Source of the DNA: Bacteroidales bacterium UBA1797
GTDB lineage: Bacteria > Bacteroidota > Bacteroidia > Bacteroidales > VadinHA17
Assembly (NCBI GenBank): GCA_002319885.1
Contig: DCFT01000197.1
Location: 1-64,000, forward strand
DNA: 64,000 nt
Direction of reading: 5' to 3'
The translations under genes and the position numbers were made by a program. The stretch's first letter is position 1. The number at the start of each line of letters is the position of its first letter. Shown here piece by piece: positions 51,676-59,348 of this stretch. The notes below the pieces were generated by a model. That model did not search any database. It saw only the letters and a list, made by a program, of their open reading frames with translations, and was not told the DNA's origin.

Positions 51676-52239
51676 TCAGCTATTATCTGAGTAACTACTT
51701 CTCAATTTTCCAAGTTTTTCAATTTTATCTCTTATTACAGCTTTCGCCCTGCTATACTGCGACTTAGATGTATTTGTATCTATACCGAGCATCTCAGCGA
51801 TCTCTTTATGTTTATAACCTTCGACGGCATACAGGTTGAAAACCATTCTGTAACCGGCAGGTAATTCATTCAACACCTTAAACAGTTCATCGGAAGTAAA
51901 AAAATCCTCCTCAAAACTAGTGACTCCTGTTTCAACTGACACATATTCCTCAATCTCAACATGATACCTGTATTTGAGATTTTTATGATAATGTGTTATT
52001 GCCGTATTAACAGCAACCTTCCTTAACCATCCTATAAAAGAACCCGATCCAGTAAAATCTTTTATATTAAAAAATATTTTCAAAAAACTGTCCTGCAAAA
52101 TATCCTCAGCTTCAGCTCTATCGGTTGCATACCTGAGACAGACACCGAGTAACAGGCGCGAATACTTATCGTACAGTAATTGTTGCGCTTTTCTGTCATG
52201 CCTTGCACACAACTCTATTATTTGCTGATCGCTCATCAT
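51676..52239 (-). CDS. ECF-type RNA polymerase sigma factor
   Basis: A 187-residue sigma-70 family factor of the extracytoplasmic-function group, with only regions 2 and 4. Region 2 is YSRLLLGVCLRYATDRAEAE, then DILQDSFLKIFFNIKDF. Region 4 is AGYRMVFNLYAVEGYKHKEI, then AEMLGIDTNTSKSQYSRAKA, the helix-turn-helix that reads the -35. It opens a run with the PKD/anti-sigma-like gene and porP/sprF, so it is a candidate regulator of secretion or envelope genes, comparable in idea to P. gingivalis SigP. It is divergent from proline dehydrogenase. Confidence 0.92.
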   Translation of the reverse strand: MMSDQQIIELCARHDRKAQQLLYDKYSRLLLGVCLRYATDRAEAEDILQDSFLKIFFNIKDFTGSGSFIGWLRKVAVNTAITHYHKNLKYRYHVEIEEYVSVETGVTSFEEDFFTSDELFKVLNELPAGYRMVFNLYAVEGYKHKEIAEMLGIDTNTSKSQYSRAKAVIRDKIEKLGKLRSSYSDNS

Positions 52240-52439
52240 AAACTGAGGACATTTCTAAGACTTTCCAAAAAAATAAAAGGTTGCATTATATGAAAAATTT
52301 CTTCAAGATATAAGAATTCATGCTATTTTCATGTTCCGGTAATGACAAAGGTCATTAAAAAATAATTTGATATCTGTTTTATTAGCATTCTGAATCAGAG
52401 AAAAAGAAAGTTAAATTATTTAGATATAAAATTCAAATT

Positions 52440-53351
52440 ATGTTCAACAAATTAATCGCAGCAATTCTGCCTTATTTCCCGAAGAAATTTATATGGATTT
52501 TTTCAAAATCATATATATCCGGAGAAACTATTGACGACGCAATGCGGGTGTCCAAAGAACTGAACAGCAAAAATATAAAAGTTACGTTAGATGTTCTTGG
52601 GGAATTTATAAAATCTCTCGACGAAGCAGAGGCAAATAAAAATGAGTACCTTAATTTAATAGAGGTATCCCTCAGAAATCACATTGATGGGAATTTTTCT
52701 CTTAAACCGACGAGTTTTGGTTTGTTGATCGACAAGGAGATCTGCTATCAACACATCAGGGAGATTGTTGCAAAAGCTTCTGAATTCAACGGATTCATCA
52801 GAATTGATATGGAGGATTCTCCTTGTACTGATGATGAGATAGCTTTATTCCGCCGACTGAAAGCTGAATTTCCTGCAAATGTTGGTCTCGTTATCCAGGC
52901 CTATTTAAGGAGAACTCTAAAAGATCTGGAACAAATGCTGGACCTTAACAGTCCGCTGACTCCGGTAAATTTCAGGCTTTGTAAAGGAATTTATGTTGAA
53001 CACGAGTCAATCGCGTTTAAAAAATACGAGGAGATCAACCACCATTATCTTGAAGATCTTGAATTCATGTTCAGGAATAAAATCTTTGTTGGTATTGCTA
53101 CACACGATAAACCTCTCATCGAAGGTGCGATTGAGCTTATCAAAAAATATAATGTTGCAAAAGAATTGTATGAATTTCAGATGTTATACGGAGTAACGCC
53201 AAAACTGCGTGAAAGCATTGTAAATTCAGGTTATACAATGAGAGTTTATGTACCATTCGGGAAACAATGGTTTGGATATTCAACCCGCCGTCTTCAGGAA
53301 AACCCCAAGATGGCAAGTCACATTATCAAGGCAATATTTTATAAAGGATAA
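52440..53351 (+). CDS. Proline dehydrogenase family protein
   Basis: A 303-residue FAD-dependent TIM-barrel enzyme of the monofunctional PRODH type, which oxidises proline to pyrroline-5-carboxylate. Motifs include SGETIDDAMRVSKELNSK, IRIDMEDSPCTDDEIALFRR, GLVIQAYLRRTLKDLEQM, FRLCKGIYVE, ATHDKPLIEGAIELIKKY and the C-terminal RVYVPFGKQWFGYSTRRLQE, which binds substrate carboxylate. Monofunctional PRODH has about 300 residues, so the length fits. No pyrroline-5-carboxylate dehydrogenase gene lies in the window. Confidence 0.92.
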   Translation: MFNKLIAAILPYFPKKFIWIFSKSYISGETIDDAMRVSKELNSKNIKVTLDVLGEFIKSLDEAEANKNEYLNLIEVSLRNHIDGNFSLKPTSFGLLIDKEICYQHIREIVAKASEFNGFIRIDMEDSPCTDDEIALFRRLKAEFPANVGLVIQAYLRRTLKDLEQMLDLNSPLTPVNFRLCKGIYVEHESIAFKKYEEINHHYLEDLEFMFRNKIFVGIATHDKPLIEGAIELIKKYNVAKELYEFQMLYGVTPKLRESIVNSGYTMRVYVPFGKQWFGYSTRRLQENPKMASHIIKAIFYKG

Positions 53352-53355
53352 AAAG

Positions 53356-53428
53356 GACGCACGGCACACGATTCACAGAATATCAAAGTGTTTCTCCAAC
53401 TTGTATCCTGAGTCGTGAGCCGCGCGTC
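53356..53428. repeat. GACGCACGG-type GC-rich palindrome
   Basis: GACGCACGGCACACGA (53356-53371) and TCGTGAGCCGCGCGTC (53413-53428) form arms of 16 bases with two mismatches. The element fills the gap between the convergent proline dehydrogenase gene and the next minus-strand gene, and could terminate both. It is much richer in GC than its surroundings. Confidence 0.75.
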
Positions 53429-53435
53429 TGTCTTC

Positions 53436-54161
53436 TTACTTGCGATGCTTAATAGATTCATAGTATTTAATCTGAATGAGATCAAGTTCCGCATCAGAAA
53501 GTTTCTTTTCTATAGGAGCAGGTTTTTCAGGCACACCATGGATCAGGAGATAAGCAGCAGGAACCAGCAATAATGGACTGATGCCAACTATTCTGTCAGA
53601 TGGGATACCCCCTTTCTCAATAGCATTAACCGTCTCCCTCTGGCGAATCATATTATAGTTCGCTGAGGGATCTCCAAGTTTTCCCTGAGAAATACGTCCC
53701 TGGTAAGCAGAAATAGCTACATTATACCTGGCATTGTCCATCCTTGAAGGAACCTTACTCGGTGCATTCATTATTGCTGATTTGAGATTTATAAATCTCG
53801 GAACTATAACAACTTCCCCGATAGATAAAGTATCACTATTCATATAGATTCCTGCTATAAAATCCTTTCCTGCCAGGGTATCACTTATATACATTAATGT
53901 GGGCTTATATCCCAGGTGCCTGAAGATGACCGAGTCATTTCTATTAACGAATAAGGAAAAAGTACCATCACCACTACTTACTGTAGTGAATACACGGTTT
54001 ATTATAATTTGTGAATTTGAGATAGGGAAAAATGTTTTTGCATCCTTCACAATACCATGAAAAAGAATCCTGCCTTCCTGATTTTCATTTTCCTGCCCAA
54101 AAACAGATAGTATCAGAAAAAAAGAAAAGAGAGTTACTACAAAGATGCGTTTTCCTGACAT
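53436..54161 (-). CDS. Secreted protein with carboxypeptidase-regulatory-like domain
   Basis: A 241-residue protein with a signal peptide (about residues 1-22, ending SVFGQ). The mature part begins with a CarboxypepD_reg-like beta domain (FHGIVKDAKTFFPISNSQII, then FTTVSSGDGTFSLFVNRNDS and IFRHLGYKPTLMYISDTLAG). The C-terminal half is a region seen in Bacteroidota hypothetical proteins (IGEVVIVPRFINLKSAIMNA). It has no membrane barrel. It lies 10 bp after the nitroreductase gene and may be co-transcribed. Function unknown. Confidence 0.72.
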   Translation of the reverse strand: MSGKRIFVVTLFSFFLILSVFGQENENQEGRILFHGIVKDAKTFFPISNSQIIINRVFTTVSSGDGTFSLFVNRNDSVIFRHLGYKPTLMYISDTLAGKDFIAGIYMNSDTLSIGEVVIVPRFINLKSAIMNAPSKVPSRMDNARYNVAISAYQGRISQGKLGDPSANYNMIRQRETVNAIEKGGIPSDRIVGISPLLLVPAAYLLIHGVPEKPAPIEKKLSDAELDLIQIKYYESIKHRK

Positions 54162-54171
54162 AACAAGAGTA

Positions 54172-54744
54172 TCACAATTTGATAATTACTTCTTTTAAAC
54201 TCCGCTTGGGCACATGATGGTTATTTTTACTATCTCTCCAGTATTTAACATCGGAATCTTTTACATCCTCAATAATTACATTTTCGACCGGTTTGCCCAG
54301 AGCTACAACAAGGAGTAGATCAAAATTATCAGGTATAGAAAGTTCGTCGCTGAGTTCATCACGTTTGATTGATCCTAAAATACAACCACCCAGGCCTGCT
54401 TCAGTTGCACCAAGAAGAATACTGTGAGCAGCTATTCCGTGATCAACACCGAAAATTTCCGTTACTGATTTGTCGCCCAGAATTATAACATAAGATGTTG
54501 GTCTCTCTCCCTTATCAGGTCCGGGCCATTCCGTAAGGTATCCAGCCCAGGCCAAGTAGGGAAATATTTTTTCACAATCACCTGAAGAGTTGTAATACAG
54601 ATATTTCAGAGGTTGTTTATTTGCCCCTGAGGAAGACAAACGTGCAAGATCGATAAAGGATTCTATTATGCTGGCATCAATATGGTATGATTCATCAAAA
54701 CGACGATAAGACCGTGCTTTTGTCATCAGTTCTTTAAGGTTCAT
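54172..54744 (-). CDS. Nitroreductase family FMN enzyme
   Basis: A 190-residue flavoprotein of the nitroreductase superfamily. The FMN phosphate site is ARSYRRFDE near the N-terminus, and LARLSSSGANKQPLKYLYYN is the second FMN loop. The segment DHGIAAHSILLGATEAGLGG, followed by CILGSIKRDELSD, is the conserved helix and turn. Size is typical. Substrates of the family are very varied (quinones, nitroaromatics, flavins), so no specific reaction can be given. It lies 84 bp downstream of the superoxide dismutase gene. Confidence 0.88.
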   Translation of the reverse strand: MNLKELMTKARSYRRFDESYHIDASIIESFIDLARLSSSGANKQPLKYLYYNSSGDCEKIFPYLAWAGYLTEWPGPDKGERPTSYVIILGDKSVTEIFGVDHGIAAHSILLGATEAGLGGCILGSIKRDELSDELSIPDNFDLLLVVALGKPVENVIIEDVKDSDVKYWRDSKNNHHVPKRSLKEVIIKL

Positions 54745-54828
54745 AATCAGAATTGTTGTTAATCGAAAAGTAAACTATTAAGAAATTGTTTTTACTTATC
54801 TCTCCTTACATTTTGCCAATAAGGACCA

Positions 54829-55404
54829 TCAGAATCGATTTGAAACAAGGTCCCAGTCAACAATCTCCCAAAAAGATTTTATATAATCTGGCCTTTTATT
54901 TCTATAATCAATGTAATAAGCATGTTCCCATACATCGCAGGTTATCAAAGGCTTGAGCCCTTTACGAAGTGGGTTTCCAGCATTTGATTCCTGAAGTATC
55001 TGTAGTGTGCCATCTTCCTTTTTTGTCAGCCATGCCCATCCAGCGCCGAAAAGGGTGGCAGCAGCTTTATTAAATTGTTCTTTAAATGCTTCGAATGAAC
55101 CAAATGAATGATTAATTGCTTCAGCAATATCCCCTTTTGGAACTCGTCTGCCATCATGAGCAAAGGATTCAAAATAGAAAGTATGATTCCAAACCTGAGC
55201 AGCATTATTAAAAATGCCGCCTTCAGCTTTTTTAATAATGGTTTCAAGATCGGCTTTTTCAAACTCAGTACCCTGAATTAAACCATTCAGGTTATTAACA
55301 TATGCCTGGTGATGTTTACCATAGTGATAATCAAGCGTTTCTTCACTTATGTACGGAACAAGTGCATCAAGCTTGTACGGAAGTTTTGGTAGTTCAAATG
55401 CCAT
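54829..55404 (-). CDS. sodB: Superoxide dismutase, Fe type
   Basis: A 191-residue cytosolic superoxide dismutase. The four metal ligands are His27, His74, Asp157 and His161 (DYHYGKHHQAYVNNL, NAAQVWNHTFYF and DVWEHAYYIDY). Gln70 in NNAAQVWNH is the position used by Fe enzymes (Gln69 in E. coli), so iron is more likely than manganese, though cambialistic use is known in Bacteroidota. Length equals E. coli SodB (193). The role is oxygen defence in an organism that otherwise looks anaerobic or microaerobic. Confidence 0.95.
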   Translation of the reverse strand: MAFELPKLPYKLDALVPYISEETLDYHYGKHHQAYVNNLNGLIQGTEFEKADLETIIKKAEGGIFNNAAQVWNHTFYFESFAHDGRRVPKGDIAEAINHSFGSFEAFKEQFNKAAATLFGAGWAWLTKKEDGTLQILQESNAGNPLRKGLKPLITCDVWEHAYYIDYRNKRPDYIKSFWEIVDWDLVSNRF

Positions 55405-55496
55405 GATTTTTCATTTTTGATTAGTACTTAGGAACATAAAACTTAAACAACAAAATACGATCTATGTTCAAATCATAAATCTTTAATACGAACGCA

Positions 55497-56333
55497 TCAA
55501 AGCGTAGTAAGAAATATACGATCAGGCAAAGCAGGAATAATTCCTTTTTCTAAAGCAATCCTGAATAATTCGACAATCGCCTCTCTTCCTTTGCTGCCAA
55601 GATCAAGAGTATATTCATTCACAAAAAGCTTAATATGATTATTCATAATAGTGCTGTCCATCTCCTTTGCGTTGCCGGAAACAAAATCATAAGAAGCAAA
55701 TGAATCTTTGTAAGCATACTCCAGGCTCCTCCTGACAACTCTGTTAACCTTAAGAGCAATATCCTCAGGTATATCCCTTTTGATAATGATTGCACCAAGC
55801 GGAATAGGGAGACCTGTAAGTCCTTCCCAGTACTCCCCCATGTCAGCTAACTTATGAAGACCTTTTCTGTAATATGTAAATCGTGTTTCATGTATTATTA
55901 AACCAGCATCAACTTCCTCATTCAAAAGTGCATCCTCAATTTTCGAAAAAAGATATTCAGTCTTATTAACAATCTCAGGCCAGGCTATGCTAAAAAGAAG
56001 ATTTGCTGTTGTATACTTGCCCGGAATAGCAATCCTCAGGCCCTGGAGTTCAGAAATGCCAATCCTGCGTTTACTAATCAGCAAAGGTCCGTTCCGGTGA
56101 CCAAGAGCACTTCCTGCATCAAGAATAAAGTAGTTCTGTGCAACAAAAGCATAGGCATGATAGCTGATTTTTGTAATATCAATATCTGAGCTCAGTGCTT
56201 TTCTGTTTAGTTCCTCAACATCGGTAAGAAAATAATCAAACTCCAGCCCTTCCGTATCAATTCTGCCATGCACCATTGCGTCAAAAATGAATGTATCATT
56301 AGGACATGGTGAAAAACCCAAAGTTAATCTCAT
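55497..56333 (-). CDS. mqnD: 1,4-dihydroxy-6-naphthoate synthase MqnD
   Basis: A 278-residue enzyme of the futalosine menaquinone pathway, converting cyclic dehypoxanthinyl futalosine. It has a periplasmic-binding-protein-like fold. Hallmarks are LTLGFSPCPNDTFIFDAMVH at the start, DITKISYHAYAFVAQNYFIL, ALGHRNGPLLISKRRIG, and DAGLIIHETRFTYYRKGLHK with the conserved His. It starts 7 bp after mqnB. MqnA, MqnC and MqnE are not in the window. Confidence 0.93.
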   Translation of the reverse strand: MRLTLGFSPCPNDTFIFDAMVHGRIDTEGLEFDYFLTDVEELNRKALSSDIDITKISYHAYAFVAQNYFILDAGSALGHRNGPLLISKRRIGISELQGLRIAIPGKYTTANLLFSIAWPEIVNKTEYLFSKIEDALLNEEVDAGLIIHETRFTYYRKGLHKLADMGEYWEGLTGLPIPLGAIIIKRDIPEDIALKVNRVVRRSLEYAYKDSFASYDFVSGNAKEMDSTIMNNHIKLFVNEYTLDLGSKGREAIVELFRIALEKGIIPALPDRIFLTTL

Positions 56334-56340
56334 ATTTTCG

Positions 56341-57012
56341 CTACAGCATTAAAAGTACTTCAACAAGCTTTTCTGACAGGTTATTAAGTGCAAGGGCAAT
56401 TTTCCAGTTATCCTTGTTCCGAAGCTCTACTCTGTTTGAGATTGCCCTCAACGCCAGAAAAGGAATATTTTCCATACAACAAATATAGAAAAAAGTTGCG
56501 CCTTCCATCGTCTCAATGTCAGGATTAAATTTTTTCAACAACTTTATTTTTGAAACTTCAGAACCAGTAGAAGTGTTGACGGTTATAGCCCTGACTTGCC
56601 TTAATAAGCTCCTCATCTTATCACTGTACCGTACATCTGAATGCAGAAGGCCATCCTTATAAGGGAACTCATCCTTACTAATTAAACCAGCTTCGTAAAG
56701 TGTAAAAAAATTATTGCCGTCTTCTATCCCCGTATCTCCGAAACAGTCTGTAACTGGCATAACAACATCGCCGGGAATATATTCATCTTTATAACTTCCG
56801 GCAATCCCGCCGTTTATAGCCAGATCAGGCTTCCCGTTAATTGTAACCCATTGTTTCATGGCCCATGCTGTTGCGACAGCCCCTACTCCGGTAACCAGAA
56901 GGTTTAGTTCCAGTCTACCTATCATATCCGGAAGATTTATCAGGTCACTGACTTTATTCAGGCTGTCGGCTTCGGTCCTGGTGGCTGTAACATACAAGAT
57001 TTTGAACGACAT
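56341..57012 (-). CDS. mqnB: Futalosine hydrolase MqnB
   Basis: A 223-residue nucleoside-hydrolase-type enzyme (MTA/SAH nucleosidase fold) that removes hypoxanthine from futalosine. It starts MSFKILYVTATRTEADSLNK; key segments are LNLLVTGVGAVATAWAMKQW, LAINGGIAGSYKDEYIPGDV, TVNTSTGSEVSKIKLLKKFN and DIETMEGATFFYICCMENIP with the catalytic Glu in EG. The frame is open to an ATG at 57081, but 57012 fits the family start and lies 36 bp behind a TATATTTG -7 element. First gene of an mqnB-mqnD operon. Confidence 0.9.
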   Translation of the reverse strand: MSFKILYVTATRTEADSLNKVSDLINLPDMIGRLELNLLVTGVGAVATAWAMKQWVTINGKPDLAINGGIAGSYKDEYIPGDVVMPVTDCFGDTGIEDGNNFFTLYEAGLISKDEFPYKDGLLHSDVRYSDKMRSLLRQVRAITVNTSTGSEVSKIKLLKKFNPDIETMEGATFFYICCMENIPFLALRAISNRVELRNKDNWKIALALNNLSEKLVEVLLML

Positions 57013-57047
57013 TGTTAAATACTTGCCTTTATTGAATGAAAGTAAAT

Positions 57048-57055
57048 CAAATATA
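57048..57055 (-). promoter_or_regulatory. Candidate -7 element (TATATTTG) before mqnB
   Basis: TAnnTTTG on the minus strand 36 bp upstream of the chosen mqnB start. A TTG lies 23 bp further upstream. If used, it rules out the longer start at 57081. Confidence 0.35.
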
Positions 57056-57119
57056 TCGTTTTTATGATTTATAAAGATCAAAATTATTGGTTAATATTGT
57101 ATAACAAATTTACTAAACT

Positions 57120-57551
57120 ATGATTTACCTGACCCGTCGAGAAAGATTCTGCGCTGCACACAGGATGTTCAGGGAGGAATGGTCCGATGAGTTGAATCTT
57201 AAGATATTCGGAAAATGTTCCAATCCTAACTGGCATGGACATAACTATAACTTATGGGTGACAGTTAAAGGAGAGCCTTCTGAAGAACATGGCTTCGTTA
57301 TGAATATTAATATTCTTAAACAACTGATTATCGACAATATAATAAACAAGATTGATCATAAGAATATTAACCTTGAGGTGGAATTTATGAAAGGGAAAAT
57401 AGCAACAACTGAAAATCTTGCTGTTGCTATCTGGGATGAATTAAATCCTTTTATCGAAAGACAAGGGGCAAGTCTGTATTGTGTCAAAATTGAAGAAACT
57501 GAAAATAATTCAATAGAATATTATGGCGAAAAAGGTAGAATCAATAAATAA
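57120..57551 (+). CDS. 6-pyruvoyl-tetrahydropterin synthase / QueD family
   Basis: A 143-residue T-fold enzyme. Zinc ligands are His14 (CAAHRMF), His39 and His41 (NWHGHNY), and catalytic Cys33 lies in FGKCSNPNWHGHNY. The CSNPN-x-HGHNY wording and ATTENLAVAIWDEL are closer to the eukaryotic-type PTPS than to E. coli QueD, so 6-pyruvoyltetrahydropterin formation is likely, with queuosine as the alternative. The end overlaps the start of folE by 29 bp, so the two enzymes act together on the GTP cyclohydrolase I product. Confidence 0.88.
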   Translation: MIYLTRRERFCAAHRMFREEWSDELNLKIFGKCSNPNWHGHNYNLWVTVKGEPSEEHGFVMNINILKQLIIDNIINKIDHKNINLEVEFMKGKIATTENLAVAIWDELNPFIERQGASLYCVKIEETENNSIEYYGEKGRINK

Positions 57552-58170
57552 CGGCAGTGGAGTTTTAAATGATGGCTACAATAAGATAGAAACGTGGGAC
57601 GGTGAAAACCTTGAAGAGATGTCTTCCGTTTACTACAAAGTCCTAAAGCTTATTGGTGAAGATCCCGATCGCGAAGGACTTAAAGGAACACCCGTCAGAG
57701 TTGCCAAGGCTCTTTATTTTCTGACAAACGGCTACCAACAGATTCCGTGTAATATTATTAACTCGGCAAAATTTAAAGAGGAGTATAAACAAATGGTTCT
57801 TGTAAAAGATATTGATCTGTACTCAATGTGCGAGCATCATATGCTGCCCTTTTTCGGGAAAGCTCATGTTGCATATATACCTGATGGTTATATAACCGGC
57901 CTCAGTAAAATTGCGCGAGTGGTTGAAGCATTCAGCCGAAGGCTACAGGTTCAGGAAAGACTTACTACTCAAATAAGAGATTGTATCCAGGATTGCCTAA
58001 ATCCGGTAGGCGTAGCAGTAGTAATTGAGGCGCAACATCTCTGTATGCAGATCCGGGGAGTGCAAAAACAAAACTCCGTTACAACAACCTCTGCATTTAC
58101 AGGGATCTTCCTCGATAATCTTCAAACCCGGGAAGAATTTATGCATCTGATTGGCACAAAACTACACTAA
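57523..58170 (+). CDS. folE: GTP cyclohydrolase I FolE
   Basis: A 215-residue T-fold enzyme that converts GTP to 7,8-dihydroneopterin triphosphate. Zinc ligands are in DLYSMCEHHMLPFFGKAHVA and in EAQHLCMQIRGVQKQNSVTT; GLSKIARVVEAFSRRLQVQE is the conserved pterin-site helix. About 25 N-terminal residues precede the fold. It overlaps the preceding PTPS-family gene by 29 bp in another frame, indicating translational coupling. The product feeds either folate, tetrahydropterin or queuosine synthesis. Confidence 0.95.
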   Translation: MAKKVESINNGSGVLNDGYNKIETWDGENLEEMSSVYYKVLKLIGEDPDREGLKGTPVRVAKALYFLTNGYQQIPCNIINSAKFKEEYKQMVLVKDIDLYSMCEHHMLPFFGKAHVAYIPDGYITGLSKIARVVEAFSRRLQVQERLTTQIRDCIQDCLNPVGVAVVIEAQHLCMQIRGVQKQNSVTTTSAFTGIFLDNLQTREEFMHLIGTKLH

Positions 58171-58264
58171 TATAAATCAGTTTCTTATAATTCAGATATT
58201 TCCTGATGAAAATAGAACTATTAATGTGCGGGAAATAAAAATTATTCTATTAAAACAATTTTTC

Positions 58265-58272
58265 TATTTTTG
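58265..58272 (+). promoter_or_regulatory. Candidate -7 element (TATTTTTG) before fabD
   Basis: TAnnTTTG 36 bp before the fabD ATG at 58308, the usual distance seen for several genes in this window. No convincing -33. Confidence 0.35.
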
Positions 58273-58307
58273 CTGCCCGTTGATAATAGTGTAAAAATTA
58301 AAAGAAG

Positions 58308-59195
58308 ATGTTTATGAAAGCATATGTTTTCCCGGGACAGGGAGCTCAGTTTACAGGAATGGGTAAAGATCTTTATGATAAATCACCTCTTGCGAAAGAG
58401 TTATTCGAAAATGCTAATTCAATACTTGGATTCAGGATAACTGATCTTATGTTTACCGGATCGGATGAAGACCTTAGACAGACCAGGGTTACACAACCAG
58501 CTATTTTTCTTCATTCAACAATTCTTGCTGCTGTAATGGGCGATTCTTTTAAGCCTGATATGGTTGGAGGTCATTCACTTGGAGAATTCTCAGCACTCGT
58601 AGCAAATAAAACACTTACATTCAGCGACGGTCTTATTCTCGTCTCAAAAAGAGCTATGGCTATGCAGAAAGCCTGCGAAAAAATGCCTTCCACAATGGCA
58701 GCAATCCTTGGTCTCGATGATAAAATTGTCGAAGAAGTCTGTGCTTCCATTAATGAGATTGTAGTGCCGGCCAATTATAACAGCCCCGGACAGATAGTAA
58801 TATCAGGTTCAAACGAGGGAATCGATAAAGCGATAGATATTCTGAAGGAAAAGGGTGCCAAAAGAGCTATAAAACTTTCTGTAGGCGGTGCATTCCATTC
58901 ACCGCTTATGGAACCAGCCCGTCTGGAACTTGAAGAGGCGATAAAGAATACTTTTTTCAACAAACCTGTTTGTCCTGTTTATCAGAATGTTAATGCAAAA
59001 CCTTCCATTGATCCTGAATCTATAAAGACTAACCTTGTTGCTCAACTTACTTCACCGGTAAAGTGGACTCAAAGTATTGTTAATATGATTGCAGACGGTG
59101 CAACATCTTTTACAGAGGTCGGTCCGGGATGTGTACTATCGGGTTTGATTAAAAAAATCAACAGAGATATTATAACAGAGAGTGCAACATTCTGA
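58308..59195 (+). CDS. fabD: Malonyl-CoA:ACP transacylase FabD
   Basis: A 295-residue enzyme that loads malonate onto ACP for fatty-acid synthesis. It starts KAYVFPGQGAQFTGMGKDLY. The nucleophile is Ser90 in GGHSLGEFSAL. Catalytic His lies in SVGGAFHSPLMEPARLELEE, and Gln of FPGQGAQ and Arg of SKRAMAMQKA bind malonyl-CoA. The ATG at 58314 is an alternative start that removes two residues. It is a single gene with no fab cluster near by and ends at a CACAAAG-type element. Confidence 0.95.
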   Translation: MFMKAYVFPGQGAQFTGMGKDLYDKSPLAKELFENANSILGFRITDLMFTGSDEDLRQTRVTQPAIFLHSTILAAVMGDSFKPDMVGGHSLGEFSALVANKTLTFSDGLILVSKRAMAMQKACEKMPSTMAAILGLDDKIVEEVCASINEIVVPANYNSPGQIVISGSNEGIDKAIDILKEKGAKRAIKLSVGGAFHSPLMEPARLELEEAIKNTFFNKPVCPVYQNVNAKPSIDPESIKTNLVAQLTSPVKWTQSIVNMIADGATSFTEVGPGCVLSGLIKKINRDIITESATF

Positions 59196-59228
59196 AAATA
59201 ATGTTACATCTTTTTATCAATACACCTC

Positions 59229-59337
59229 TTAACCTTTGAGCTACCTTGTGTTTTACTTAGTGATCCTTTGTGGTTAAATGAAATACGTTTTTTTACAACA
59301 AAGGCACATAAATGTTTTCACTAAGTTGCACAAAGGG
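59229..59337. repeat. CTTTGTGG/CACAAAG-type imperfect palindrome
   Basis: Left part (59229-59275) holds CTTTGTGGTT and TTACTTAGTG words; right part (59295-59337) holds ACAACAAAGGCAC and CACTAAGTTGCACAAAGG. The halves pair imperfectly across a T-rich loop. It separates the convergent fabD and PEP-binding genes. Confidence 0.6.
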
Positions 59338-59348
59338 TATTTCAGTAT

